Assembly (NCBI GenBank): GCA_019828595.1
Contig: JAHQRK010000026.1
Location: 434,001-498,000 of the forward strand
Direction: 5' to 3'
Origin: Aphanomyces cochlioides
Taxonomy: Eukaryota > Oomycota > Saprolegniomycetes > Saprolegniales > Verrucalvaceae
Length of the DNA stretch: 64,000 bases
Part shown: positions 51,790 to 63,180 of the stretch, piece by piece
Layout of the letters: each line of letters starts with the position of its first letter
Position numbering within the stretch: the first letter of the stretch is position 1
Notes under the pieces: generated by a model
The model's input: only the letters and a program-made list of their open reading frames with translations
The model's database searches: none
Told to the model about the DNA's origin: nothing
Program-made: the position numbers and the translations under genes

Positions 51790-54700
51790 ATGAGTGACAA
51801 CAACTTCTCCGATGTCCCAACTGAACTCGTGGACTGGGACCCACAAATCATCTCCCTCAACACCAATGGCTTCTCCAACAGTCATCGGTACATCCTCGAC
51901 AAACTATCAAGTGTTCACGACGTTTCCTTTATCCAAGAAACCCGTTTCCGCACGCCAAGTCTCCACGACCGTGTTGCGTTCCATTGGCAACGCATCACAA
52001 ACCACGAAGGCTCTTTGTTCTTTGAAGAGCCTATTTACCCTGAAGTATCCACGTCGCCAGCCACTGGAGGTCTGGCTACGTTGATACATCCTCACTCTCC
52101 TTTGAAGAACGCCACTCAAGTCCCTCATGACAACCCAGTGCTTCGTGGTCGTTATCTACAAGTGCGATGTACTCTGGGTCCACTGACAGTCGTTCTCCAC
52201 AATATCTATGCGCCGGCAGCCTTCCAACAACGAGCAAGTTACTTCGAAGAATTGCCACGCGACTTTCCTCCACATGCGCTCCACATTGTTGGAGGAGATT
52301 TCAACTGCACTCTCAACAAAGATTTGGATTCGTTGAGACCCAGTACCTCCACCATGGCCGGCACCCTTCAACTGGAACAATGGATGCACAGTTTGTCTCT
52401 GGTGGATCTGTTTCGCCGTCAAAACCCCGTGGCACGAGCCTTCACAAGTCCCACACTCACCAACCGACTTGACTACATCTTTTGTTCGTCCACCTTGGCG
52501 GGTCTTCGTCATTGGAAGGCGACGCACATGCCACACGTTCCACAGGCTGACCACGTGGCTTGTCGTATCATCACAAAGCGTCAAACATTGCGCCATGGCT
52601 CTGGATCATGGAAAGCTCCAACTTGGCTACTTCGTCTACCACGAGCGGCCGAGATTGTTCATGGATGTCTGGATCGATTTTTGGACAAGTCTCCATCATT
52701 CCACAATATCTCCAAGGCCTACGACATGCTGGTCAATGATATCCGCTCCCAACTCAAAGAATTCCATTCTCAACGATTGGAGAAACAACGTCTGCCGTTG
52801 AAGAAGTTAGCTGTCGAGATCGCTTCGCTTTTGCAAGTCCCCAACATGCGTCAAGATTCAGTGCTGGTGGATCGAGTGCGAGACCTTCAAAAGCAAATTC
52901 ACGAGCTGCAAGATCGAGACAAGCAGTTTCGTCAAGACCAGGCGTTCCAACTTCACTTGTATAAAGCAGAGCGCTCGTCCAAGTTCCACTTCATGTCCCC
53001 TGTCCCTACCCCCTTGAAGAAGACAGTCTTCAAAGAGTTGGTGGATGTCAATGAAAATGTTGTCTCCAATCAACAAGGCATGTCTGACGTCCTGGTCGAC
53101 TACTACAAGGACTTGTTTGCAGCTCCCGAGGTGCAGCGATCTGGAGACGAAGTGTCGTCATTTCTGACCCCATTGACTCGACACAAGCAACTGCCAGAGC
53201 AAGCCCAGAAAGAGCTGTCGGCTCCCTTGCGCGCCAACGAGTTCTATCATGCTATTCGACACAGCAGTTCGAACTCAGCGCCAGGTCCCAACGCTCTGCC
53301 ATTCGAAGTCCTCAAACTTGCACCTCACAAGTGGTCGTTGGTATTGGAGCTGCTATTCACACACCAGCTCCATTCTCACCCTCGCTTGACTCCCATGCAA
53401 CTTGTCAGTACGCTGGTGTTGCTGCACAAGAAAGGCCCCAAGTCACAAGCCAAGAACTATCGGCCCATTAGCCTACTCAACACGGATGTGAAAATCCTGA
53501 CGAGTATTCTGGCTTATCGACTTCAGCGCCACATTCGACACATCATCCACCCGGACCAGCAAGGCTTTATCCGTCGAAGCAATATCCAAACCAATATTGC
53601 ACGACTGGATGACATGCTGCACCACATCAAACTACACAGTCCGTCCTCGATGGTGGCACTGCTTGACTTTGAGAAAGCTTTTGATCGCGTGGACCACGCG
53701 TACTTGCTCCGCGTCCTCCGTCACTATGGCTTTCCCGAAACCTTTGTTGACATGGTTCGCGTACTGTACTCGGGCCGCAAGTCTCGCATCTTGGTGAACG
53801 GCTTCTTGTCCAAGCCAGTTCACATCTCACGCGGTGTGTTGCAAGGTGATCCACTGTCGCCACTTCTGTTTGTGATCGCTTTGGAACCGATGTGCCAACT
53901 CCTACGGCAACACTCCAACTATGGCATCAAGTGTGGGGATCGCTACCACACTGGGAGTTACTTTGCCGACGACTCGCAACTCTATGCGGCAAATGAGACG
54001 TGCCTCCACCGGCAGCTTGCATTGGTTCAAACCTTTTGCGACAAGTCTGGTTTCCGACTCAACGTAGACAAGACCCAAATTCTGACCTACAGCCAGTTGA
54101 ATGGGAACCTTGCCTCACTACAAGTTACTTCCGACAGTCCCGTGAAGGCTCTTGGTATCTTGGTTGCGCCCAATCTTTCTCCATTGGCACGTTTCAATTA
54201 CGTGTTTGAGAAGTTTGTGGCTCGCTTGTCTTTGTGGCTCTACAAGGCTCGAACCATGGCCGGAAAAGTCACTATCCTGCACAGCATATGTCTGCCTGTG
54301 TTATGGTACCAACTGGCTTTTGTCCCTGCCGACAAAGACCTGGCCAAAAAGATCGACAAGGCCATGCTTCAATTTATGCATGGTGAAGAAATCAACCCAT
54401 CCTCCTCTGTCCATGGCCTCCGTTTGATCAAAAAGGAGATTCTATTCATGCCGAAGAAGTCCGGTGGCTTAGGCCTGCACCATGCACTTGCTTTATGGCA
54501 ACAACACAACCGCTCTGTCATGATCAGATGCATTCAAGCCATCACCACCCCACCCCGCAAGTCTGCCATGTCCGCCTGGATTACGCCGGGCTATACTCTC
54601 CTCGAGAAGGCTTTTCATCCATGGGGTTCCCCCCGAGATCTCCTCTTGGCAAATGGCTCTTCTGCATTCATCAGACAACTGTACAAGAATCCCAATATCA

Positions 54701-55845
54701 CTCCAATGTGGAAAGCCTTATTGAGTAGCTGGTTTGAATCTCGCTGGACTCCGTACGGCTGTCCAAATCACATCTCATCTTTGGATGTTCCCCTTTGGCA
54801 CAACTCGTATCTGCCTGGACTCGAAGACCTATACGATCAGTGCTCTACATCGACGCAAGACCAAGCCAATGTATTGGCGTCGCTTCACATCACGAAGTTG
54901 TCGCATTTGTTGACTCCGTGTCAGCGAGTTTGGCCAGCTTCGATCTTGTTCGACAAAATCAACCGTGCCTGCCGCCAAGCCAATTTTGTCCCTCCAACGA
55001 AACAATGGATCTCAATCTTGGTGACCAAGTTATCACGATTGTTTGAGATTGTTTCTGAAGAGGATGCTCCCGTGTTCCACTTGCCGACGCCAAGCTCTGA
55101 ATGGATGGAATGGCACTGGATGATACACCCTGACTCGAGTCCGATCTTGTTGGCGCTTGCGACTTCGAAATCGGCTAAGATCAGAGCTTCTCCAGCTGTC
55201 AGCTCGTCCATCCTTCCTACCAAGCATCTCAACCTGCCATCGAACTTTTACGAAGACCCCAAGCGCCTTACCCAACTTGCCGCCTTCCTCCAACCCGACC
55301 ACATTCTCCCTCGATATGGAGAGTTCATTTTCAAGACCCTTCTCCGCGCCAACGCCATGCAATATCTGTTTCAGTACCAAGACCCCAAGCCGACGTGTGT
55401 CTTCTGTCGTGTCAATGAGACGTACGAGCATTTCCTGTTCTCTTGTGGATATGGTCAATCTGTTTGGTATTCCTTCAAGACAATCCAGCGACTGCTCGAG
55501 TGTTCCTTTCCGTCCACGTGTCTGGAAATGTTCTACGAGACGCCCAAGCCGTCCGATGGATACTACATCCGTGGCTATCTGAAGATCTGGCCGATTGTCC
55601 GAGCCTGCGTGTATTATCAAATATGGCTCCAACGTGCCGATCGCACCTTTCGACCCGACCTCACAGCGAAGAGTCCGATGGAAGTTGCCATTCATGCTGC
55701 CTCTTTGATCAAGCTACATCTACAACAGCTCCTGGTTGATCTCCCTCTCAAGAAGGGATACACCAAGGTATTCAATGTGCTCAAGCATCTATCTTCGGAC
55801 CACTGGTTACGTCAACACATCATTCCTGACAGCGTCGTTTCATGA
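51790..55845 (+). CDS. F/H ORF2: APE endonuclease / reverse transcriptase (intact, 1,351 aa)
   Basis: MSDNN start, complete and open to TGA with all catalytic motifs. VNENVVS is private; KSPSFHN is shared with B'. If ORF2 needs ORF1 translation upstream, the ORF1 frameshift could silence it. Confidence 0.93.
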   Translation: MSDNNFSDVPTELVDWDPQIISLNTNGFSNSHRYILDKLSSVHDVSFIQETRFRTPSLHDRVAFHWQRITNHEGSLFFEEPIYPEVSTSPATGGLATLIHPHSPLKNATQVPHDNPVLRGRYLQVRCTLGPLTVVLHNIYAPAAFQQRASYFEELPRDFPPHALHIVGGDFNCTLNKDLDSLRPSTSTMAGTLQLEQWMHSLSLVDLFRRQNPVARAFTSPTLTNRLDYIFCSSTLAGLRHWKATHMPHVPQADHVACRIITKRQTLRHGSGSWKAPTWLLRLPRAAEIVHGCLDRFLDKSPSFHNISKAYDMLVNDIRSQLKEFHSQRLEKQRLPLKKLAVEIASLLQVPNMRQDSVLVDRVRDLQKQIHELQDRDKQFRQDQAFQLHLYKAERSSKFHFMSPVPTPLKKTVFKELVDVNENVVSNQQGMSDVLVDYYKDLFAAPEVQRSGDEVSSFLTPLTRHKQLPEQAQKELSAPLRANEFYHAIRHSSSNSAPGPNALPFEVLKLAPHKWSLVLELLFTHQLHSHPRLTPMQLVSTLVLLHKKGPKSQAKNYRPISLLNTDVKILTSILAYRLQRHIRHIIHPDQQGFIRRSNIQTNIARLDDMLHHIKLHSPSSMVALLDFEKAFDRVDHAYLLRVLRHYGFPETFVDMVRVLYSGRKSRILVNGFLSKPVHISRGVLQGDPLSPLLFVIALEPMCQLLRQHSNYGIKCGDRYHTGSYFADDSQLYAANETCLHRQLALVQTFCDKSGFRLNVDKTQILTYSQLNGNLASLQVTSDSPVKALGILVAPNLSPLARFNYVFEKFVARLSLWLYKARTMAGKVTILHSICLPVLWYQLAFVPADKDLAKKIDKAMLQFMHGEEINPSSSVHGLRLIKKEILFMPKKSGGLGLHHALALWQQHNRSVMIRCIQAITTPPRKSAMSAWITPGYTLLEKAFHPWGSPRDLLLANGSSAFIRQLYKNPNITPMWKALLSSWFESRWTPYGCPNHISSLDVPLWHNSYLPGLEDLYDQCSTSTQDQANVLASLHITKLSHLLTPCQRVWPASILFDKINRACRQANFVPPTKQWISILVTKLSRLFEIVSEEDAPVFHLPTPSSEWMEWHWMIHPDSSPILLALATSKSAKIRASPAVSSSILPTKHLNLPSNFYEDPKRLTQLAAFLQPDHILPRYGEFIFKTLLRANAMQYLFQYQDPKPTCVFCRVNETYEHFLFSCGYGQSVWYSFKTIQRLLECSFPSTCLEMFYETPKPSDGYYIRGYLKIWPIVRACVYYQIWLQRADRTFRPDLTAKSPMEVAIHAASLIKLHLQQLLVDLPLKKGYTKVFNVLKHLSSDHWLRQHIIPDSVVS

Positions 55846-55991
55846 GTGAGCTAACGGCTCACTCACTTCATCTCCTGTTCAATGACCACTTTGCCATATT
55901 CTGTTTTCCAAGTTCTATTTATACAGTACGAGGCAAATTAGTAAGTCATTAGGGCCTTTGCTCAAAAATAAGGTTAATACAACTCATTTAA
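55846..55991 (+). promoter_or_regulatory. 3' UTR of element H
   Basis: The first hairpin keeps its 8-bp stem but has loop TAACG. The complementary 14-nt motif and terminal hairpin are unchanged. It is followed by CCACGCACG of the minus ORF1 fragment G. Confidence 0.8.
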
Positions 55992-57433
55992 CCACGCACG
56001 TAGACAAGTTGTAACTTGAGATCACAATGGTCTGTGGGTTCTTCTTGTGGATCAAAATGTTCGGAAATTTGGAGCCCCATAACGAACCAGGATTTTCCTT
56101 GACAAATTGATCGCAGATGACTTTTTCGGACCAGTCCTTGTAGCCTTCGCCCAACTTGACTGTGAGCTCGTACACTTGGGACTGGGGGGTGAGCAAAATG
56201 TTTTCAATGAAGGCGTCCATGTCACCAGAGTCTTTGTAGAATGCGTCCGCCATGGCCTCGCATCGCGCAATATCGTCATCGGCAATAGCATGAGCACCAG
56301 TGTTGCGGTGTTTTGCGCCTTTGGGAGCATTGCCTTGCTTGGAATCTTTCTTGGACGAAGCTGAATCCTTGCCGGGAGTCTTTTGCGTCCATGGATTGGC
56401 CTTTTCAGCGTTTTGTTGCTCTTGATCGCCTTGTATTTTGTCTGCCGCGGAAGGAGGGTCAACAGCGCCATTTCCTTGAGCAACGGATTTGTCGACAATG
56501 TCTTGATTTGACTGGTCATTGTCATTGTTTGTCGATTGTTCCTCTTGAATAACTTCTCCAGGAGTATCACACGGCTTCGCTTGGCCGTTAATGTCGCCTG
56601 ACCCATCAACCTCCGAGTGAATTTGAGTATTTCCCTCGTCGGTTAAGGCCTCGGTTTCAGTAGAATCCTTCCCCTCGGCGTCTCCAGAGACCATATCCAC
56701 GTCCTCTTGAGATTGTTCTTCTTCCTCTCCCGTTCTAGGAGGCTCAGCACAGGGGGCGACGCGGTTGGTGGCTGCTGGCTCAGTCCCATTGGTCACGAGA
56801 AAGGCCGGGGCCAGACCCCCAGTGACAGGGGTAGAAGGGGAATCCATGCCATCCCCGCAGCACGGTGACTGGGGTACACCATTGCTCCGGCGAGAACCCA
56901 AATCGGGATACCGCCCCCGCCCCTCCGAAGAGGCCCCTGGGGGGAAGTAGACAGAACCGCAGGGTGTGCCCATAGGGGGGGCCCTCGTAGCCTCTAGGGC
57001 TGGCATGGACCCCGTTTTCTCGCCGCCTTCACTGGGGATCGACTCCAATTGGAGTCCAGGGAAGCAGCCACCACAGGCACAAGGCCCCAGTGGTTCGCCC
57101 TCCTGAGTGAGGGCTTCGCTAGACAAGTTAACGACAGTGGTCTGGGGGTCAACCACTGACCCACTGAGGTTGACCCCCCCTGGAACTCCGGCGAGTGGAG
57201 CACCAGGTGAAGCGCTGGTGGAGCGAGACGCAGATTGGTCTCCAGAGACGCTGTTGGGGTCGAACTCGACCTCCACTTCGGCCCTAGGGTTAGGTGTAGA
57301 GACATTACTCACACCACTTCCGCCATCCTGATTGGACGACGAAAGTGGGTGAGGTGATACAATACCTGGAATGATGGTGACTCCGTGAGTGTTGGTCTCA
57401 CGGAGCTCGGAACAGCTGTTGGCGTTGGACATT
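55992..57433 (-). pseudogene. Element G: ORF1 5' portion, cut at both ends
   Basis: Minus-strand ORF1 runs from the ATG (57432) to STCV near residue 480. Its 5' end is one base before the ATG, so this is a 5'-truncated insertion missing the 61-nt UTR. It abuts plus-strand ORF1 at GAGGACGTGG (57434), which on the strand of G reads CCACGTCC, a CCA target. Its own 3' part is absent, presumably lost in the deletion that made F/H. SAADKIQG is private. Confidence 0.85.
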
Positions 57434-59746
57434 GAGGACGTGGATATGGTCTCTGGAGACGCCGAGGGGAAGGATTCTACTGAAACCGAGGCCTTAACCG
57501 ACGAGGGAAATACTCAAATTCACTCTGAGGTTGATGGGTCAGGCGACATTAACGGCCAAGCGAAGTCATGTGATACTCCTGGAGAAGTTATTCAAGAGGA
57601 ACAATCGACAAACAATGACAATGACCAGTCAAATCAAGACATTGTCGACAAATCCGTTGCTCAAGGAAATGGCGCTGTTGATCCTCCTACCGCGGCAGAC
57701 AAAATACAAGGCGATCAAGAGCAACAAAACGCTGAAAAGGCCAATCCATGGACGCAAAAGACTCCCGGCAAGGATTCAGCTTCGTCCAAGAAAGATTCCA
57801 AGCAAGGCAATGCCCCCAAAGGCGCGAAACATCGCAACACTGGTGCTCATGCTATTGCCGATGACGATATTGCGCGATGCGAGGCCATGGCGGACGCATT
57901 CTACAAAGACTCTGGTGACATGGACGCCTTCATTGAAAACATTTTGCTCACCCCCCAGTCCCAAGTGTACGAGCTCACAGTCAAGTTGGGCGAAGGCTAC
58001 AAGGACTGGTCCGAAAAAGTCATCTGCGATCAATTTGTCAAGGAAAATCCTGGTTCGTTATGGGGCTCCAAATTTCCGAACATTTTGATCCACAAGAAGA
58101 ACCCACAGACCATTGTGATCTCAAGTTACAACTTGTCTACGTGCGTGGAAATGGGAGGCACAACGTTTCGACTTGGTGGCAAAGACTTCCTGGTTCCCAA
58201 ATACTCGCGTTATGGCAACAACTACTACGTTACGTTCAACAAGGTCAGTCACCCTTCGATGGCCAAGGCAATTGTCAAGAAAATGGCTGCATTGACCAAG
58301 TCAGTGATAGCAGCATTCAACCCTACTGCTGGTCAGAACATCAAGTCGCCGCATTTGAGAGTCATTTTCAAGTCGTCTGCGCCTCCTGCAGTGCTGGTGC
58401 CAAAATCCGGCGACGCACTACGCGAAATCACCATTACGGATCCGTCGGGTCAGCCTTTTGTCGTCGTGTTTCAGCACAAGATCGCTGCTCTGAACAAGAC
58501 ATTGCCTCCGTCGATTGTTTCACGACGTGCAGAGGCCAAGGCTGAAAAAGCGAAGGCAAAAGCGGCCAAGGCAGCGGCAAAATCTCCTCCGTCAGGAGAA
58601 AAAGAACCTGAACATGATGGAGACGATCATGATCAAGACCCTGGAACAAATGCGGAAGGCAAGGCCGACTCAACTGAGGCATCTGAAGATGGTCAAGATG
58701 AACAACCACAGCCAACAGCTCCTTCTCATGGCTCTGATGTCGATATGTCTGGTGACAGCGATCCCCCTAACAACAATGGACAAGACAAACAACAAGAAGA
58801 TGTGGAAATGTCTACCAACGAATCGCCCGCTCTTGCTCCACCAAGTGAGCAGCCCAAGAACTCGCTGGACCTTCAATTGGTAACGGGCTACCGGTCTGGA
58901 CCAGCTCCAAAACGTACTTTGCCTTCGTCCCCACGTTTGGATCCCCTGCCGACATCCAACCGTTTTCATATCCTCGAAGAAGACGACGTGGAACTCTCGT
59001 TTGAAGACTTTGCAGTGCCTCGAATTGTATTGGAAGATTCAAGTGCGCCACGCCCGAAAAAGACCAAAGGCAAAGCGAAGAAACAACGACTTAACAAGTC
59101 TGCTGCAGCCCACCTCGAATTGGCGAAGAAGATCATTCGAGATAAGAAAGTCGAAGGCAGTATCACCGAATGTCAACGCATTTTGCGAGATGATCCTCAG
59201 CTCGTTGCACATGCTATGTACGCACAAGATGAAGACCCCAGTTTGTTTCAGTCACTTGTTGCAACCAAGACTATTGAGCGCAAGATGGCTTTGTTAAAAG
59301 CTCAAGGCAAGCCTCACAACTACAAACATCACGTCAACTTCATGGCTCAATACAAGATTCACCCGTCAGAAATCTTGGAAGAATTGACCACGGACATACC
59401 AGAGATCAAGCGCATCCTCTTTGCACTTGCTACGATTGACTTATTCCTCTCAAATCGGGCCCCAGACCTCTACACAAACTCGGAGGCACTGACTGTTCTA
59501 TTGAACCAAGAAGCAACAAGATTGCCTGACACCAACTGCTTGACGGACTGGTCGCTGTTTGCTTTGATCGAAAACTTCAGCGACAATCTCGAGAAGTTCA
59601 CTTTGCCGGCTCCCGTCTTGTCGGCCATCTCGATGCTCAAAAGCATCACCAACAATTACCACATCGACGAGCTCTGCAGCAAAGCTCACCACTCCATGAA
59701 CGCCGACGAAATTGATCCCCTCGATTTGGAGGACGATCAACTCTAA
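57434..59746 (+). pseudogene. Element F remainder, ORF1 from the acidic region onward
   Basis: It starts at EDVDMVSGD and is open to the TAA. It belongs to the EPEHDG variant with the private change DEDPSLFQ. It overlaps the region covered by minus fragment G by about 715 bp of the consensus. The two therefore form an inverted duplication head to head across 57433. Confidence 0.88.
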
Positions 59747-59824
59747 GGCTTCTATCCCCTGCTTCAATCCATTTCAACCTCCCCTCTGACCCCTCCATTC
59801 TACTCATTTTCATCTGTACTCGTG

Positions 59825-59919
59825 ATGATTGACAACAACTTCTCCGATGTCCCAACTGAACTCGTGGACTGGGACCCACAAATCATCTCCCTCAACACCA
59901 ATGGCTTCTCCAACAGTCA
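59825..59919 (+). pseudogene. Element F ORF2 first codons, cut by element J
   Basis: MIDNN start, open to the codons before the J junction. The cut falls at CCAACAGTCA, the same place where element D entered root R. The rest of F lies beyond the window. Confidence 0.88.
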
Positions 59920-59983
59920 CCGACTTCCGAATTTGCCTCGTACCCCTCAAGTCAAGAAGTTATCAAGTGCCGCCGCGCTCAAA

Positions 59984-62900
59984 ATGTCCAACGCCAACAG
60001 CTGTTCCGAGCTCCGTGAGACCAACACTCACGGAGTCACCATCATTCCAGGTATTGTATCACCTCACCCACTTTCGTCGTCCAATCAGGATGGCGGAAGT
60101 GGTGTGAGTAATGTCTCTACACCTAACCCTAGGGCCGAAGTGGAGGTCGAGTTCGACCCCAACAGCGTCTCTGGAGACCAATCTGCGTCTCGCCCCCCCA
60201 GCGCTTCACCTGGTGCTCCACTCGCCGGAGTTCCAGGGGGGGTCAACCTCAGTGGGTCAGTGGTTGACCCCCAGACCACTGTCGTTAACTTGTCTAGCGA
60301 AGCCCTCACTCAGGAGGGCGAACCACTGGGGCCTTGTGCCTGTGGTGGCTGCTTCCCTGGACTCCAATTGGAGTCGATCCCCAGTGAAGGCGGCGAGAAA
60401 ACGGGGTCCATGCCAGCCCTAGAGGCTACGAGGGCCCCCCCTATGGGCACACCCTGCGGTTCTGTCTACTTCCCCCCAGGGGCCTCTTCGGAGGGGCGGG
60501 GGCGGTATCCCGATTTGGGTTCTCGCCGGAGCAATGGTGTACCCCAGTCACCGTGCTGCGGGGATGGCATGGATTCCCCTTCTACCCCTGTCACTGGGGG
60601 TCTGGCCCCGGCCTTTCTCGTGACCAATGGGACTGAGCCAGCAGCCACCAACCGCGTCGCCCCCTGTGCTGAGCCTCCTAGAACGGGAGAGGAAGAAGAA
60701 AAATCTCAAGAGGACGTGGATATGGTCTCTGGAGACGCCGAGGGGAAGGATTCTACTGAAACCGAGGCCTTAACCGACGAGGGAAATACTCAAATTCACT
60801 CGGAGGTGGATGGGTCAGGAGACATTAACGGCCAAGCGAAGCCGTGTGATACTCCTGGAGAAGTTATTCAAGAGGAACAATCGACAAACAATGACAATGA
60901 CCAGTCAAATCAAGACATTGTCGACAAATCCGTTGCTCAAGGAAATGGCGCTGTTGATCCTCCTACCGCGGCAGACAAAATACAAGGCGATCAAGAGCAA
61001 CAAAACGCTGAAAAGGCCAATCCATGGACGCAAAAGACTCCCGGCAAGGATTCAGCTTCGTCCAAGAAAGATTCCAAGCAAGGCAATGCCCCCAAAGGCG
61101 CGAAACATCGCAACACTGGTGCTCATGCTATTGCCGATGACGATATTGCGCGATGCGAGGCCATGGCGGACGCATTCTACAAAGACTCTGGTGACATGGA
61201 CGCCTTCATTGAAAACATTTTGCTCACCCCCAGTCCCAAGTGTACGAGCTCACAGTCAAGTTGGGCGAAGGCTACAAGGACTGGTCCGAAAAAGTCATCT
61301 GCGATCAATTTGTCAAGGAAAATCCTGGTTCGTTATGGGGCTCCAAATTTCCGAACATTTTGATCCACAAGAAGAACCCACAGACCATTGTGATCTCAAG
61401 TTACAACTTGTCTACGTGCGTGGAAATGGGAGGCACAACGTTTCGACTTGGTGGCAAAGACTTCCTGGTTCCCAAATACTCGCGTTATGGCAACAACTAC
61501 TACGTTACGTTCAACAAGGTCAGTCACCCTTCGATGGCCAAGGCAATTGTCAAGAAAATGGCTGCATTGACCAAGTCAGTGATAGCAGCATTCAACCCTA
61601 CTGCTGGTCAGAACATCAAGTCGCCGCATTTGAGAGTCATTTTCAAGTCGTCTGCGCCTCCTGCAGTGCTGGTGCCAAAATCCGGCGACGCACTACGCGA
61701 AATCACCATTACGGATCCGTCGGGTCAGCCTTTTGTCGTCGTGTTTCAGCACAAGATCGCTGCTCTGAACAAGACATTGCCTCCGTCGATTGTTTCACGA
61801 CGTGCAGAGGCCAAGGCTGAAAAAGCGAAGGCAAAAGCGGCCAAGGCAGCGGCAAAATCTCCTCCGTCAGGAGAAAAAGAACCTGAACATGATGGAGACG
61901 ATCATGATCAAGACCCTGGAACAAATGCGGAAGGCAAGGCCGACTCAACTGAGGCATCTGAAGATGGTCAAGATGAACAACCACAGCCAACAGCTCCTTC
62001 TCATGGCTCTGATGTCGATATGTCTGGTGACAGCGATCCCCCTAACAACAATGGACAAGACAAACAACAAGAAGATGTGGAAATGTCTACCAACGAATCG
62101 CCCGCTCTTGCTCCACCAAGTGAGCAGCCCAAGAACTCGCTGGACCTTCAATTGGTAACGGGCTACCGGTCTGGACCAGCTCCAAAACGTACTTTGCCTT
62201 CGTCCCCACGTTTGGATCCCCTGCCGACATCCAACCGTTTTCATATCCTCGAAGAAGACGACGTGGAACTCTCGTTTGAAGACTTTGCAGTGCCTCGAAT
62301 TGTATTGGAAGATTCAAGTGCGCCACGCCCGAAAAAGACCAAAGGCAAAGCGAAGAAACAACGACTTAACAAGTCTGCTGCAGCCCACCTCGAATTGGCG
62401 AAGAAGATCATTCGAGATAAGAAAGTCGAAGGCAGTATCACCGAATGTCAACGCATTTTGCGAGATGATCTTCAGCTCGTTGCACATGCTATGTACGCAC
62501 AAGATGAAGACCTCAGTTTGTTTCAGTCACTTGTTGCAACCAAGACTATTGAGCGCAAGATGGCTTTGTTAAAAGCTCAAGGCAAGCCTCACAACTACAA
62601 ACATCACGTCAACTTCATGGCTCAATACAAGATTCACCCGTCAGAAATCTTGGAAGAATTGACCACGGACATACCAGAGATCAAGCGCATCCTCTTTGCA
62701 CTTGCTACGATTGACTTATTCCTCTCAAATCGGGCCCCAGACCTCTACACAAACTCGGAGGCACTGACTGTTCTATTGAACCAAGAAGCAACAAGATTGC
62801 CTGACACCAACTGCTTGACGGACTGGTCGCTGTTTGCTTTGATCGAAAACTTCAGCGACAATCTCGAGAAGTTCACTTTGCCGGCTCCCGTCTTGTCGGC

Positions 62901-63021
62901 CATCTCGATGCTCAAAAGCATCACCAACAATTACCACATCGACGAGCTCTGCAGCAAAGCTCACCACTCCATGAACGCCGACGAAATTGATCCCCTCGAT
63001 TTGGAGGACGATCAACTCTAA
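59984..63021 (+). pseudogene. Element J ORF1 with a one-base frameshift
   Basis: A run of six C has become five at about 61227-61231. The ATG frame shifts after LLTP and ends at 61363. The rest is open in another frame to 63021. SRPPSASPG is private. The break falls just inside the presumed folded region, so a normal ORF1 protein is not expected. Confidence 0.9.
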
Positions 63022-63099
63022 GGCTTCTATCCCCTGCTTCAATCCATTTCAACCTCCCCTCTGACCCCTCCATTCTACTCATTTTCATCTGTACTCGTG

Positions 63100-63180
63100 A
63101 TGATTGACAACAACTTCTCCGATGTCCCAACTGAACTCGTGGACTGGGACCCACAAATCATCTCCCTCAACACCAATGGT
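63100..63180 (+). pseudogene. Element J ORF2 first 27 codons, cut by element K
   Basis: It runs from MIDNN to the LNTNG codons of the endonuclease and is then replaced by the 3' end of K. The target CCATTGG is on the strand of K. Confidence 0.88.

Larger units (their letters stand above)
48610..55991 (+). mobile_element. F/H chimera: seamless full-length element with mismatched flanks
   Basis: It carries the 5' end of F and the 3' end of a second plus copy H. The left flank is root ORF2 (CCATGCAACTTG) and the right flank is minus ORF1 (CCACGCACGTAG), so the two ends come from different insertion events. The EPEPDG/MSDNN variants here differ from the EPEHDG/MIDNN variants in the rest of F (57434 onward), which supports a chimera. 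The crossover lies between 48610 and about 49400. Confidence 0.78.
59920..63180 (+). mobile_element. Element J: 5' part of a LINE, interrupted by element K
   Basis: ACTTCCG begins at 59923 after up to three non-target bases (CCG). ORF1 and the first ORF2 codons are visible before K. J's frame joins in frame with the ORF2 start of F, so a hybrid reading frame opens at 59825; this is most likely coincidence. Confidence 0.88.

Noticed and set aside
55992..57440. Twin-priming inversion as the cause of the minus/plus ORF1 arrangement
   Set aside because: The two pieces overlap by about 715 bp of the consensus. The left edge is exactly at another element's 3' end with a CCA target, which twin priming would not give.
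59825..61363. Natural ORF2-ORF1 fusion gene at the F/J junction
   Set aside because: The in-frame join is produced by an insertion, has a one-in-three chance, and is followed by a frameshift in J ORF1.
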